Assembly (NCBI RefSeq): GCF_030150205.1
Contig: NZ_JASLGT010000012.1
Span: 38,474 to 102,473 of the forward strand
DNA length: 64,000 nt
Reading direction: 5' to 3'
Source: Niabella sp.
GTDB lineage: Bacteria > Bacteroidota > Bacteroidia > Chitinophagales > Chitinophagaceae
Shown: piece by piece, positions 43,052-51,240 of the stretch
How the letters are laid out: each line of letters begins with the position of its first letter
Numbering within the stretch: the stretch's first letter is position 1
Position numbers and translations under genes: made by a program
Notes under the pieces: generated by a model
Seen by the model: the letters and a program-made list of their open reading frames with translations, nothing else
Database searches by the model: none
Told to the model about the DNA's origin: nothing

Positions 43052-43417
43052 ATGACGGAGCATACTAAAAATACAATACCCGGAAACATCTATGTAAGCG
43101 AAAGCGCTAAAAAGCGCATCCGGGAAATTCTGGCTGAAAAGCAGGCGGAAGACAATGCTTCGTATTTTTTGCGGGTAAGCGTGGTCAGCGGCGGTTGCTC
43201 CGGCCTGAGCTATAAGCTGGATTTTGACAACCAGCAAAAGCCGATGGACCAGGTATTTGAGGATAATGATGTAAAAGTGGTGACCGATATGAAAAGTTTG
43301 CTTTACCTTTTAGACACCACGCTTGAATTTTCCGACGGATTGAACGGTAAAGGGTTTTATTTCAATAATCCCAATGCGTCCAGAACCTGCGCCTGCGGGG
43401 AAAGTTTTGCCGTTTAG
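43052..43417 (+). CDS. IscA/ErpA/SufA-type iron-sulfur carrier protein
   Basis: A 121-residue A-type carrier that delivers Fe-S clusters to apoproteins. The three conserved cysteines are present: Cys49 in SGGCSGLSYKLDFD, and Cys113 and Cys115 in RTCACGESF at the C-terminus. The N-terminal SESAKKRIREIL helix and LLYLLDTTLEFSDGLNGKGFYFNNPNA are normal for the family. It is the first gene of a plus-strand run with terC and murF/alr. No suf or isc operon surrounds it. Confidence 0.95.
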   Translation: MTEHTKNTIPGNIYVSESAKKRIREILAEKQAEDNASYFLRVSVVSGGCSGLSYKLDFDNQQKPMDQVFEDNDVKVVTDMKSLLYLLDTTLEFSDGLNGKGFYFNNPNASRTCACGESFAV

Positions 43418-43449
43418 ATCAACTACCACATTAAAATACATACAAATAA

Positions 43450-44421
43450 ATGACACAAGAACAGATCACGTACCTGGTTTTCGGGATCGTCATCGTATTG
43501 GCTTTGATCTTCGACCTGGGACTGCTGAGTAAAAAAAACAAAGTAGTCACCATAAAGCAGGCACTGTTACAGACCGTTTTCTGGGTGGCACTGTCGATGT
43601 GTTTTTTTGCATTTGTATGGTTTGAAGATGGCAGAACCTTTGCGCTGGAATACATCAGTGCCTACCTGATGGAATGGAGCCTGAGCGTAGATAATATCTT
43701 TGTGTTCATCCTTATTTTTTCATCCTTTGCCGTAAAGGAAAAACATTTTGGGCGCGTGTTGCTGCTGGGGATATTAATGGCCATCGTATTCCGTATCATA
43801 TTTATTACGGTGGGCGTGGCACTGGTAGAGCGATTTCACTTTGTGCTGTATATTTTCGGCGCCTTCCTGCTGTATACGGGTATTAAAATGTTCTCCTCTG
43901 GTGAGGGTGAGGAAAAAGATCCTCATGACTATGCCATTTATAAATGGATCAAAAAAGTGATCCCGCTGGTGCCGCACGACGGTAACGGTAAGTTTTCGGT
44001 GATCGAAAATGGTAAAAAGAAATACACCATGCTTTTTGTGGTAGTGCTCATGCTGGCGGGGATCGACCTCGTATTTGCGCTGGATTCCATTCCCGCAGTA
44101 ATGGGTATTTCCCGGCACCCCATGATCATTTATACCTCAAATATTTTTGCCGTGCTGGGCCTGCGTTCGCTCTTCTTCCTGTTAAGAGGTGCCGTAAATA
44201 AATTTGATTACCTCCAGCAGGGCATTGCTATCGTGCTGGTATTTATCGGGGTAAAAATGCTTTGCGAATATTGGATCAACCAGTGGCTCAGCAAACAGCA
44301 ACAGGTAGGTATTTCCCTGGGTATTATCGTGCTTTGTATTGTGGGCAGTATCCTTTTTTCGATCTACAAAAAGAAAAAAGGTGTTCCGGAGGAAGTGGAA
44401 GATGGTAGTATAAATCAATAA
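43450..44421 (+). CDS. TerC/Alx family integral membrane protein
   Basis: A 323-residue inner-membrane protein with about nine helices. Typical TerC segments are AYLMEWSLSVDNIFVFILIFS and AGIDLVFALDSIPAVMGIS, each with the acidic residues (Asp in SVDN, Asp in ALDS) thought to bind metal. Alx and related proteins export manganese; others are linked to tellurite resistance or envelope metal supply (known for the family). The cytoplasmic loop GEGEEKDPHDYAIYKWIKK is normal. It lies 32 bp after the iscA-like gene and just 2 bp before murF/alr. Confidence 0.93.
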   Translation: MTQEQITYLVFGIVIVLALIFDLGLLSKKNKVVTIKQALLQTVFWVALSMCFFAFVWFEDGRTFALEYISAYLMEWSLSVDNIFVFILIFSSFAVKEKHFGRVLLLGILMAIVFRIIFITVGVALVERFHFVLYIFGAFLLYTGIKMFSSGEGEEKDPHDYAIYKWIKKVIPLVPHDGNGKFSVIENGKKKYTMLFVVVLMLAGIDLVFALDSIPAVMGISRHPMIIYTSNIFAVLGLRSLFFLLRGAVNKFDYLQQGIAIVLVFIGVKMLCEYWINQWLSKQQQVGISLGIIVLCIVGSILFSIYKKKKGVPEEVEDGSINQ

Positions 44422-44423
44422 TT

Positions 44424-46898
44424 GTGGGCGATCAACCATATGCTATAAATGAAATTGCAGGGTTGCTGGGGCTGCAAACCCCGGCCGGAACTGCTGCCGG
44501 GATAATAGATACCCTGCTTACCGACAGCCGGAAACTGGTCTCCCCGGCTACATCCCTGTTTTTTGCTTTAGAGGGCCCGCAGCGGAACGGACATCTTTTT
44601 ATTAGTGAATTATACAAAAAAGGTGTCCGCAGTTTTGTAGTGGCGCAACCGGCAGATGAAGCGGCTTATCCCGGTGCGATATTCCTGCAGGTAAAGGATC
44701 CGTTACAGGCCCTGCAGCAGGTAGCTGCCGCTCATCGCCATCGTTTTTCCATGGATGTGATCGGTATTACCGGTAGTAATGGCAAAACCGTGGTAAAGGA
44801 ATGGCTGTATCAACTGCTGCAACCGTATAAAAATATGGTACGAAGTCCCAAGAGCTTTAACTCCCAGTTGGGCGTGCCACTGAGCGTTTGGCAGATGAGC
44901 GCCGAAAATAACCTGGCCATTTTTGAAGCCGGTATCAGCCGGCCCGGCGAAATGGAAATGCTGGAAGCCATTATTAAACCCACTATTGGTGTGCTGACCA
45001 ATATCGGCCCGGCGCATGCCGAAGGCTTTAAAGATGATGCTGAAAAGCTCTCTGAAAAATTAAAACTGTTTAAACAGGCAAAGGTCATCATCGCCAATGG
45101 CGATCATCCGCTGATCAGCGAAGGCATCAAAAATTATCCGGCCATTTTTTTCTCCTGGGGCAAACAGGAGCATAACGCGGTGCAGGTGCTGGATATCCTG
45201 GTGAAAGAAGCGGAAACCGTGATCCGGATAAAGCCGCCGGATGCGGATCCTTTTGAATTAACGATACCGTTCACTGATCAGGCTTCTATTGAAAATGCGC
45301 TTACCTGTACCACGGTGTTGCTTTGGCTAGGCATTACGCCGGCTTCCATCATCAGTGGTATGAAGGGGTTGCAGCCGGTGAACATGCGCATGGAATTTAA
45401 ACAGGGCATCAATAATTGCATTGTCATCAATGATAGTTACAGCGCGGATCTGAACTCGCTTACAGTAGCTCTGGAGTTCCTGCAGCAACAGGCCCGGGGC
45501 AAACGGAAAACGGTGATCCTTTCCGATATCCCCGAAAGCAAGGGAGAGGAACAGCAATTGTACCACACCATCCGGGAGCTGTTGCAACGTCATGGGGTAA
45601 ACCGCCTCATTGGTATCGGTGAAAAAATGCAGGCACAGGCAGGCTTATTTACCGCTGTTCCGGAATGCTTCTTTTATATATCTACAGATGCATTTTTAGA
45701 GCAGTTTCATAGTACGCAGTACCTGGACGAATACATACTGGTGAAAGGGGCGCGCAAATATGGCTTTGAGCGCATTGTAAACCAGCTGGAACAAAAAGTG
45801 CATGAAACGGTGCTGGAGATTAACCTGGATGCCGTGGCGCAGAACCTGAAGCTGATCCAGCAGCAACTGAAGCCAGGAGTAAAAGTAATGGCCATGGTAA
45901 AAGCCTTTGGCTATGGGAGCGGCGCTGCAGAGATCGCCAATGTGGTGCAGTTTCATAAGGCCGATTACCTGGGTGTGGCCTATGCCGATGAGGGTGTGGA
46001 GCTTCGCAAGGCGGGCATATCCATCCCGGTAATGGTGCTCAATACAGAAGCCAATGCCTTTGATGCACTTACGGATTATAACCTGGAGCCGGATCTTTTT
46101 AGTTTTGAATTGCTGCATGCTTTTGAACGGCATGTAAAAAACGCCGGGTTAAAACACTACCCCGTGCATATAGAAGTAGAAACGGGCATGAACCGTACCG
46201 GCTTTGCGGTAAGCGATATGGCGGCCCTGGCTGCCTGTTTAAAGGACAATGAATGGATACGGGTGCAATCTGTTTTTTCGCACCTGGCGGCCAGTGAAGA
46301 CCAGGTGGAGGATTCGTTTACCTTGCATCAATACGAACTGTTGATGGAAGCCGTTGGCGTGCTGGAAGGCACCATCGGTTATCCGTTTTTGAAACATATA
46401 GCCAACACTTCTGCAATATTGCGCTTTCCTCAATTGCAATTGGATATGGTACGGTTGGGCATTGGCCTTTATGGCATCTCCGGCAATGAACGGGTGCCGC
46501 TGCAAACGGTAGCTACATTAAAAACTACCATCTCTCAAATCAAAAAGATCAAAAAAGGCGAAACGGTGAGTTATAACCGCCGGGGCGTTGCTAAAGAAGA
46601 TTCGGTGATCGCCACCCTGCGGATCGGGTATGCCGATGGCTATTCGCGCCGGCTGGGCAATGGCGTGGGCAAGGTTTGGGTAAACGGTCAGCTGGCCCCG
46701 GTGATCGGCACCGTTTGCATGGACATGACCATGATCGACATCACGCATATCCCCGGCGTAAAAGAGGGCGATGATGTCATTATTTTTGGCGCGCCCGTTC
46801 CCGTGCAGCAACTGGCCCAATGGATCGGCACCATTCCCTATGAGATTATGACCGGTATTTCACAGCGTGTAAAGCGGGTTTATTATGGTGAAGGGTAA
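44424..46898 (+). CDS. murF/alr: Bifunctional UDP-MurNAc-tripeptide:D-Ala-D-Ala ligase / alanine racemase
   Basis: An 824-residue fusion of two enzymes that act in succession around D-alanine in peptidoglycan synthesis. MurF occupies about residues 1-450, with the ATP-binding GITGSNGKTVVKEW (about 114-127), FEAGISRPGEMEML and NDSYSADLNSL. Alr occupies about 455-824, with the PLP lysine Lys493 in VMAMVKAFGYGSG, the LGIGLYGISG segment, the probable second catalytic Tyr in GETVSYNRRG, and GTVCMDMTMID. The start is GTG, 2 bp after the terC stop; no ATG fits, and upstream frame is closed. Such fusions are widespread in Bacteroidota (known). Expression is coupled to terC. Confidence 0.95.
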   Translation: MGDQPYAINEIAGLLGLQTPAGTAAGIIDTLLTDSRKLVSPATSLFFALEGPQRNGHLFISELYKKGVRSFVVAQPADEAAYPGAIFLQVKDPLQALQQVAAAHRHRFSMDVIGITGSNGKTVVKEWLYQLLQPYKNMVRSPKSFNSQLGVPLSVWQMSAENNLAIFEAGISRPGEMEMLEAIIKPTIGVLTNIGPAHAEGFKDDAEKLSEKLKLFKQAKVIIANGDHPLISEGIKNYPAIFFSWGKQEHNAVQVLDILVKEAETVIRIKPPDADPFELTIPFTDQASIENALTCTTVLLWLGITPASIISGMKGLQPVNMRMEFKQGINNCIVINDSYSADLNSLTVALEFLQQQARGKRKTVILSDIPESKGEEQQLYHTIRELLQRHGVNRLIGIGEKMQAQAGLFTAVPECFFYISTDAFLEQFHSTQYLDEYILVKGARKYGFERIVNQLEQKVHETVLEINLDAVAQNLKLIQQQLKPGVKVMAMVKAFGYGSGAAEIANVVQFHKADYLGVAYADEGVELRKAGISIPVMVLNTEANAFDALTDYNLEPDLFSFELLHAFERHVKNAGLKHYPVHIEVETGMNRTGFAVSDMAALAACLKDNEWIRVQSVFSHLAASEDQVEDSFTLHQYELLMEAVGVLEGTIGYPFLKHIANTSAILRFPQLQLDMVRLGIGLYGISGNERVPLQTVATLKTTISQIKKIKKGETVSYNRRGVAKEDSVIATLRIGYADGYSRRLGNGVGKVWVNGQLAPVIGTVCMDMTMIDITHIPGVKEGDDVIIFGAPVPVQQLAQWIGTIPYEIMTGISQRVKRVYYGEG

Positions 46899-46917
46899 TG
46901 CCCGTTAGGTTTTTGGG

Positions 46918-47184
46918 CCCGGCTGTGGTACAGATAGCGGCTGTCTTGCGTCGCACACTGGTGCAGCAGTGCATTTTTTCATCGTTGAGGGGACAGGTGG
47001 GACTTGTGGGGCATGGGTATTACGGCTTTTTAGGAAGGTGAAATAATATGTGTTGCCCATCAACCAAACACTGAGGATTACTCCATGTCACACCAGTCGC
47101 CCAGGTCCCCCGAAAAAAAGCTGCCATATATTGAGCTGCTGAAGTGTGCGACGCAACACCGCTGCCACCAGCACCACAGCCCGG
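46918..47184. repeat. Long nested palindromic intergenic element (267 bp)
   Basis: Three sets of inverted arms share one centre. The outer arms are CCCGGCTGTGG at 46918-46928 and CCACAGCCCGG at 47174-47184 (one mismatch). The middle arms are TTGCGTCGCACACT (46946-46959) with AGTGTGCGACGCAA (47143-47156), perfect. The inner arms are 46989-47016 with 47083-47110 (28 bp, about three quarters paired). No gene fits inside. Part of its inner arm recurs at 42889-42914. It has the look of a MITE-like or REP-like dispersed hairpin. Confidence 0.82.
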
Positions 47185-47262
47185 ACAATAAAAAAAGCCA
47201 TTTGCATCAGCATCTTTGCAATCGACAGCCATAAACCTAAACTCTCGTATATTTGCTGCCGC

Positions 47263-47973
47263 ATGAAAGCAGGAAAATTAAGCACAGCAATTGGGATCAT
47301 ACTGTTGGTTTTATTGGTAGACCAGGTGGTAAAGATCTATATAAAAACACATTACCCGATAGGAGAGGTAACCCGCATTTTTGGAATGAACTGGGCGCGG
47401 CTGCACTTTATTGAAAACTCGGGTATGGCCTGGGGCTGGAAATTTGGGAATGAGGCCGGAAAAGTAACCCTTACCCTGTTCCGGCTGGCTGCCGTGATCT
47501 TTGGATCCTTCCTGCTGGTGCGGTTTGCCCGAGAAAAATATACCCGCGGCTTTATGGTTTGCGTGGCCCTGATCTATGCCGGTGCGCTGGGGAACCTGAT
47601 CGATAGCATGTTTTATGGGATGATCTTCGACAAAGGGCTGCACTTTGACCCGGCATTTGGTGATTATGTAGGTTATGACGGTATTGCCAAAATGGGCGGC
47701 AAGGGGTATGCTTCCTTTTTACACGGCAGCGTGGTAGATATGCTATACTTTCCGATGGTGAAAACCCATTATCCCTCCTGGTTTCCCTGGGTGGGCGGAC
47801 AGCCATTTGAATTTTTTGCACCCATCTTTAATATTGCCGATATGGCCATTTCTACCGGCGTAATTGCACTGCTGGTGTTTCAAAAGAAGTTTTACCGGAA
47901 AACGGGCGGGGTCGGGTCATCCGATGAAGTGGTTGCAAATAATTCCGGCAGCGAAACATCGTCTGCAGATTAA
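47263..47973 (+). CDS. lspA: Lipoprotein signal peptidase with family-typical insertion
   Basis: Aspartic peptidase in the inner membrane that removes signal peptides from lipoproteins. The start at 47263 gives MKAGKLSTAIGIILLVLLVDQ; the frame is open 39 codons further up but that part lies within the palindromic element. Catalytic aspartates: Asp114 in GALGNLIDSM and Asp193 in FNIADMAIS. Between them are about 78 residues against about 20 in E. coli, including a loop GLHFDPAFGDYVGYDGIAKM before HGSVVDMLYFPM. The total of 236 residues matches the larger Bacteroidota LspA form as I know it. Many lipoproteins in this window would be its substrates. Confidence 0.93.
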   Translation: MKAGKLSTAIGIILLVLLVDQVVKIYIKTHYPIGEVTRIFGMNWARLHFIENSGMAWGWKFGNEAGKVTLTLFRLAAVIFGSFLLVRFAREKYTRGFMVCVALIYAGALGNLIDSMFYGMIFDKGLHFDPAFGDYVGYDGIAKMGGKGYASFLHGSVVDMLYFPMVKTHYPSWFPWVGGQPFEFFAPIFNIADMAISTGVIALLVFQKKFYRKTGGVGSSDEVVANNSGSETSSAD

Positions 47974-47983
47974 ATACGATACC

Positions 47984-48343
47984 ATGAAGACCGTTCTTTT
48001 TACCTTTTTTCTTACCGCGCTATTCCTTGGAGCACAGGGGCAAAAGGCATCTAAAGCAACGGCACCGGATCCATCAAAAAAGATACAGGTTGTGGACGCG
48101 GCCTGCGGCGAATGCCAGTTTGGAATGGAGGGAAAAAGCTGCGACCTGGCAGTAAAGATCGATGGCAAGTCTTATTTTGTGGATGGTACTTCTATTGATG
48201 ATCATGGAGATGCCCACGCTAAAGACGGTTTTTGCAACAGCGTCCGGAAGGCGGAGGTTCAGGGTGAAGTGATGAACGGCCGGTTTCAGGCTACTTATTT
48301 CCGGCTTTTGGACGACAAAAAGAAAAAAATATCAAAAAAATAG
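47984..48343 (+). CDS. DUF6370 family exported protein
   Basis: A 119-residue protein. The start at 47984 begins a signal peptide (MKTVLFTFFLTALFLGAQGQ). The mature domain has VVDAACGECQFGMEGKSCDLAVKIDG, YFVDGTSIDDHGDAHAKDGFC and RFQATYFRLL. Cys-x2-Cys, two more Cys and a HGDAHA segment point to a metal site or disulfide-stabilised small domain. I recognise the pattern as DUF6370, of unknown function, common in Bacteroidota. It starts 10 bp after lspA and is followed by a terminator, so the two form a transcript. A Lys-rich end (DDKKKKISKK) follows the domain. Confidence 0.78.
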   Translation: MKTVLFTFFLTALFLGAQGQKASKATAPDPSKKIQVVDAACGECQFGMEGKSCDLAVKIDGKSYFVDGTSIDDHGDAHAKDGFCNSVRKAEVQGEVMNGRFQATYFRLLDDKKKKISKK

Positions 48344-48374
48344 ACGGTTTTTTCTACTGAAAATTTATACCAAG

Positions 48375-48398
48375 AACGCCTGAACAGGGCGTTTTTTT
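48375..48398 (+). terminator. Rho-independent terminator after the DUF6370 gene
   Basis: AACGCC (48375-48380) pairs with GGCGTT (48388-48393) around a short loop, with a run of seven T overlapping the end of the stem. It begins 31 bp after the stop codon. Confidence 0.82.
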
Positions 48399-48423
48399 GT
48401 TTCACAGATGATTTGAAATGTAG

Positions 48424-48502
48424 CAAAAGGGAAAATTAACGGGCTCACTATTTTCCTTTTTCGCAAAAAAGGAAAATAACAAAAGTCGTTATTTTCCTTT
48501 TT
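48424..48502. repeat. Cluster of AAAAAGGAAAATAAC-type half-sites
   Basis: TATTTTCCTTTTT (48449-48461) and AAAAAAGGAAAATA (48465-48478) form a 13-bp hairpin with a 3-base loop. A third copy GTTATTTTCCTTTTT follows at 48488-48502, and an imperfect fourth (AAAAGGGAAAATTAAC) precedes at about 48425-48440. The cluster is in the 200-bp space between convergent genes (DUF6370 and fumC). It is not a normal terminator; its role is unknown. Confidence 0.7.
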
Positions 48503-48545
48503 ATGTGTAATTGGACAATAAGGTCCATTTTATGTTAGGGACCGG

Positions 48546-49943
48546 TTATATTTTTCCAACCATTTTAGCCGGCACAACCCACTCATCAAATTCCTTTTCG
48601 GTAAGATAGCCCAGTTTAACGGCCATTGCCTTCAGTGTGGTATTTTCTTTATGTGCCTTTTGAGCAATTTCCGCAGCCTTGTAATACCCGATTTTCGTAT
48701 TCAGCGCGGTTACCAGCATCAGGGAATTATCCAGGTGCTTCTTAATATTTTCCTCGATCGGCTTCAGTCCAACCGCACATTTGTCATTAAAGGACACACA
48801 ACCATCCCCGATCAAACGGGCGCTGTGCAGGAAATTATAGATCATTACGGGCTTGAATACATTCAGCTCAAAATGACCGGTAGCACCGCCAATATTAATG
48901 GCTACATCGTTGCCCAGTACCTGCGCTGCAATCATGGTAAGCGCCTCGCACTGCGTGGGGTTTACCTTGCCGGGCATAATGGAAGAACCGGGCTCATTAT
49001 CCGGGATGAACAGTTCGCCAATGCCACTGCGCGGACCAGAAGACAGCATGCGGATATCGTTGGCAATCTTCATCAGGCTTACCGCTACTGTTTTCAGCGC
49101 ACCATGCGATTCTACAATGGCATCGTGTGCAGCAAGCGCTTCAAATTTGTTTTCTGCAGTTTTAAACGGCAGTTTGGTCAGTTTGGCGATTTCCGCGGCC
49201 ACATTCTTTGCATAATCAGGAGGCGTGTTGATGCCGGTTCCTACTGCCGTACCACCCAATGCCAGTTCGGATAAATGCGGAAGGGTATTCTTTATGGCTT
49301 TTAAACCATGATTCAGTTGGGATACATAGCCGCTCAGCTCCTGGCCCAGGGTTAAAGGGGTGGCGTCCATAAAATGGGTACGGCCGATCTTTACCACCTT
49401 CATAAATTGCTTGCTCTTCTTTTGCAGCGTATCCCTTAATTTTTCAATACCCGGAATAGTTACTTCCACCAGGATCTTATAGGCGGCAATATGCATTGCC
49501 GTAGGGAAAGTATCATTACTGCTTTGCGATTTATTGACGTCATCATTCGGATGCAGCACCTTTTCTTTATCGGTAAGCTGACCACCATTGAGCACATGGC
49601 CGCGGTAGGCGATCACCTCGTTTACATTCATATTGCTTTGTGTACCACTGCCGGTTTGCCATACTACCAGCGGAAAGCTGTCGTCCAGTTTTCCTTCCAG
49701 TATTTCATTGCAAACTTTCCCGATAAGGTCTGCCTTTTTCTTAGGAAGCACCTTTGCCTTTGCATTGGTAATGGCCGCTGCTTTTTTCAGGTAAGCAAAA
49801 GCCTTAATGATCTCCTTGGGCATCCGGTTAATGTCGGCGGCAATCTTAAAATTGTCAATCGAGCGTTGCGTCTGAGCGCCATAGAGCGCGTCTGCCGGCA
49901 CTTTTACCTCGCCCATTGTGTCTTTTTCAATTCTGTACTCCAT
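48546..49943 (-). CDS. fumC: Class II fumarate hydratase
   Basis: Iron-independent fumarase of the TCA cycle, interconverting fumarate and L-malate as a cytoplasmic homotetramer. The 465 residues match the family. Visible are the SGTQSNMNVNEVIAYRG segment, HPNDDVNKSQSSNDTFPTAMHIA, IGRTHFMDATPLTLGQELSGY (with catalytic His in GRTH) and the superfamily signature GSSIMPGKVNPTQCEA, whose loop Ser is the base. The leader of about 60 nucleotides holds a palindrome (49966-50000), and a probable -7 box lies at 50008-50015. It is monocistronic. Confidence 0.97.
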   Translation of the reverse strand: MEYRIEKDTMGEVKVPADALYGAQTQRSIDNFKIAADINRMPKEIIKAFAYLKKAAAITNAKAKVLPKKKADLIGKVCNEILEGKLDDSFPLVVWQTGSGTQSNMNVNEVIAYRGHVLNGGQLTDKEKVLHPNDDVNKSQSSNDTFPTAMHIAAYKILVEVTIPGIEKLRDTLQKKSKQFMKVVKIGRTHFMDATPLTLGQELSGYVSQLNHGLKAIKNTLPHLSELALGGTAVGTGINTPPDYAKNVAAEIAKLTKLPFKTAENKFEALAAHDAIVESHGALKTVAVSLMKIANDIRMLSSGPRSGIGELFIPDNEPGSSIMPGKVNPTQCEALTMIAAQVLGNDVAINIGGATGHFELNVFKPVMIYNFLHSARLIGDGCVSFNDKCAVGLKPIEENIKKHLDNSLMLVTALNTKIGYYKAAEIAQKAHKENTTLKAMAVKLGYLTEKEFDEWVVPAKMVGKI

Positions 49944-49965
49944 ATTCGTTTTTTAAGTTTGATGA

Positions 49966-50000
49966 AGACCGGTAAAGGTTTCTTAAAACCTTACAGGTCC
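49966..50000. repeat. Imperfect palindrome in the fumC leader
   Basis: AGACCGGTAAAGGTTT (49966-49981) and AAAACCTTACAGGTCC (49985-50000) form an imperfect stem closely related to the perfect palindrome at 41568-41612. It would sit in the 5' untranslated part of the fumC mRNA if the -7 box at 50008-50015 is used. Confidence 0.65.
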
Positions 50001-50007
50001 TTTGCCG

Positions 50008-50015
50008 CAAAGGTA
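50008..50015 (-). promoter_or_regulatory. Probable -7 promoter element of fumC
   Basis: TACCTTTG on the minus strand, followed by C, is a perfect TAnnTTTG match 64 bp before the start codon. The -33 element is not clear. Confidence 0.45.
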
Positions 50016-50082
50016 TTGGTAAATAAAGTTTATTTACCTTCAGTGCCGGGTTTAAATATAAAAACGTGCAAAAAAGAAACGC

Positions 50083-51090
50083 ATGAAGAATCGCCTGTTC
50101 CGCTCCTGTATACTTGTAGTTATTTCCCTGCTTCCGGTGTTGCTGCGGGCGCAGGGACAGTTGTACTATTTCATAGATCCGAAAGATTCATTAATTGGTG
50201 TAAAAGACGATCGGGGCCGGGTGGTGATTCCTGCAAAAGGCGCCCCTTTCATGAATGTGGAGGCAGGTGAACCGATCACGGATTCGCTGATCAATCTTTT
50301 TGATATGGATAGCACCGATACCGGTACGGCCATTTCTTTTGGTAGTGTTTATAACCGGAAGGGGCAGTTCTTATACCGCCCACTGGCTTATGATAATGGT
50401 CCGGATTATTTTGAAGAAGGGCTGGCGCGCTGTGTGCAGAAGGGAAAAGTAGGGTTTGTAAACGAGCAGGGAAAAGTGACCATCCGGCCGCAATGGGATT
50501 GGGTTTCGCCCTTTAATTACGGGTATGCCTTTGCCTGTAATGGCTGTTACTGGGACCGGAGTAAGGATCCGGAACATCCGCCCATGGCGTATAAAGAAAA
50601 AGCAAAAACGTTTTATGTGAACCGCGAGGGAAAAACCGTTTCATTAATGAAGCAGCGAAAAACGGAAAAGGACCTGCCGGTGGATGGCGGTTATCTTCCT
50701 TACCCCTTTAAATATACCGCCGGTGAGCGAAAGATCCTGGACGAGATCGATGCGATGGAAGTACTGTCAAAGATCCGGAATGTTAATGCAGCTACAAAAG
50801 CGGAGGGCAAGGGAGCCCGGCTGCAGTTTGAGCTGGTTGGTCGCCCTTCTGCACTATCGCCTTATTATAAGATCCAGGGCTATAGTTATGGAAGTTTTGA
50901 TAAGGAGGATCCTTTCCTTTTTTACCGCTCGCTTACCGGTGAATATTTTCATGCCGGATGGGATGGTAAGGATCGAACGCCCTTTGATCAATGGTTGAAA
51001 GAGGAACTGGAATCCTGTGCGCAGTATTTGCGGGAACACCCGGATGCACCAAATCGGTTTGATGTGAGCAAATACCTTGAGAAGCTGTAG
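50083..51090 (+). CDS. Exported WG-repeat protein
   Basis: A 335-residue protein with a signal peptide (about residues 1-24, ending LLRAQG). Residues roughly 25-180 contain WG-type beta repeats: an early LIGVKDDRGRVVIPAKGAP and the clear GKVGFVNEQGKVTIRPQWDWVSPF. KAKTFYVNREGKTVSL is another degenerate copy. The second half (from about 200) is a separate alpha/beta domain that I do not recognise. WG-repeat proteins are common in Bacteroidota with undefined functions, presumably protein binding in the envelope. No operon partner; a repeat block separates it from the convergent enoyl-CoA hydratase gene. Confidence 0.78.
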   Translation: MKNRLFRSCILVVISLLPVLLRAQGQLYYFIDPKDSLIGVKDDRGRVVIPAKGAPFMNVEAGEPITDSLINLFDMDSTDTGTAISFGSVYNRKGQFLYRPLAYDNGPDYFEEGLARCVQKGKVGFVNEQGKVTIRPQWDWVSPFNYGYAFACNGCYWDRSKDPEHPPMAYKEKAKTFYVNREGKTVSLMKQRKTEKDLPVDGGYLPYPFKYTAGERKILDEIDAMEVLSKIRNVNAATKAEGKGARLQFELVGRPSALSPYYKIQGYSYGSFDKEDPFLFYRSLTGEYFHAGWDGKDRTPFDQWLKEELESCAQYLREHPDAPNRFDVSKYLEKL

Positions 51091-51182
51091 GAGGAGAAGC
51101 GGTTTCAGGTTCCATGTTCCATGTTTCAGGTTGTGTTATCGTGTAGCACTCGTTGTCAGATCTCCGATTCCGGCGGTAGTCG

Positions 51183-51240
51183 ACTGATAACTGATAACTG
51201 ATAACCGATTGCTGAAAGCTGAAAACTGATCGCTGAAAGC
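51183..51240. repeat. Dispersed intergenic repeat with tandem CTGATAA units
   Basis: Three tandem 7-bp units CTGATAA start at 51184, 51191 and 51198. They are followed by GATTGCTGAAAGCTGAAAAC and GATCGCTGAAAGC. The block is related, in reverse complement, to the one at 38334-38378. Just before it (about 51108-51135) is another local duplication, TTCCATGTTCCATGTTTCAGG. Confidence 0.65.

Noticed and set aside
49491..50270. A 259-codon plus-strand frame over the fumC start region
   Set aside because: It overlaps both fumC (antisense) and the start of the WG-repeat gene in another frame, and no domain is visible.
51184..51204. Tandem CTGATAA units considered as a CRISPR fragment
   Set aside because: The units are 7 bp, directly abutting, without spacers, and no cas gene is present.
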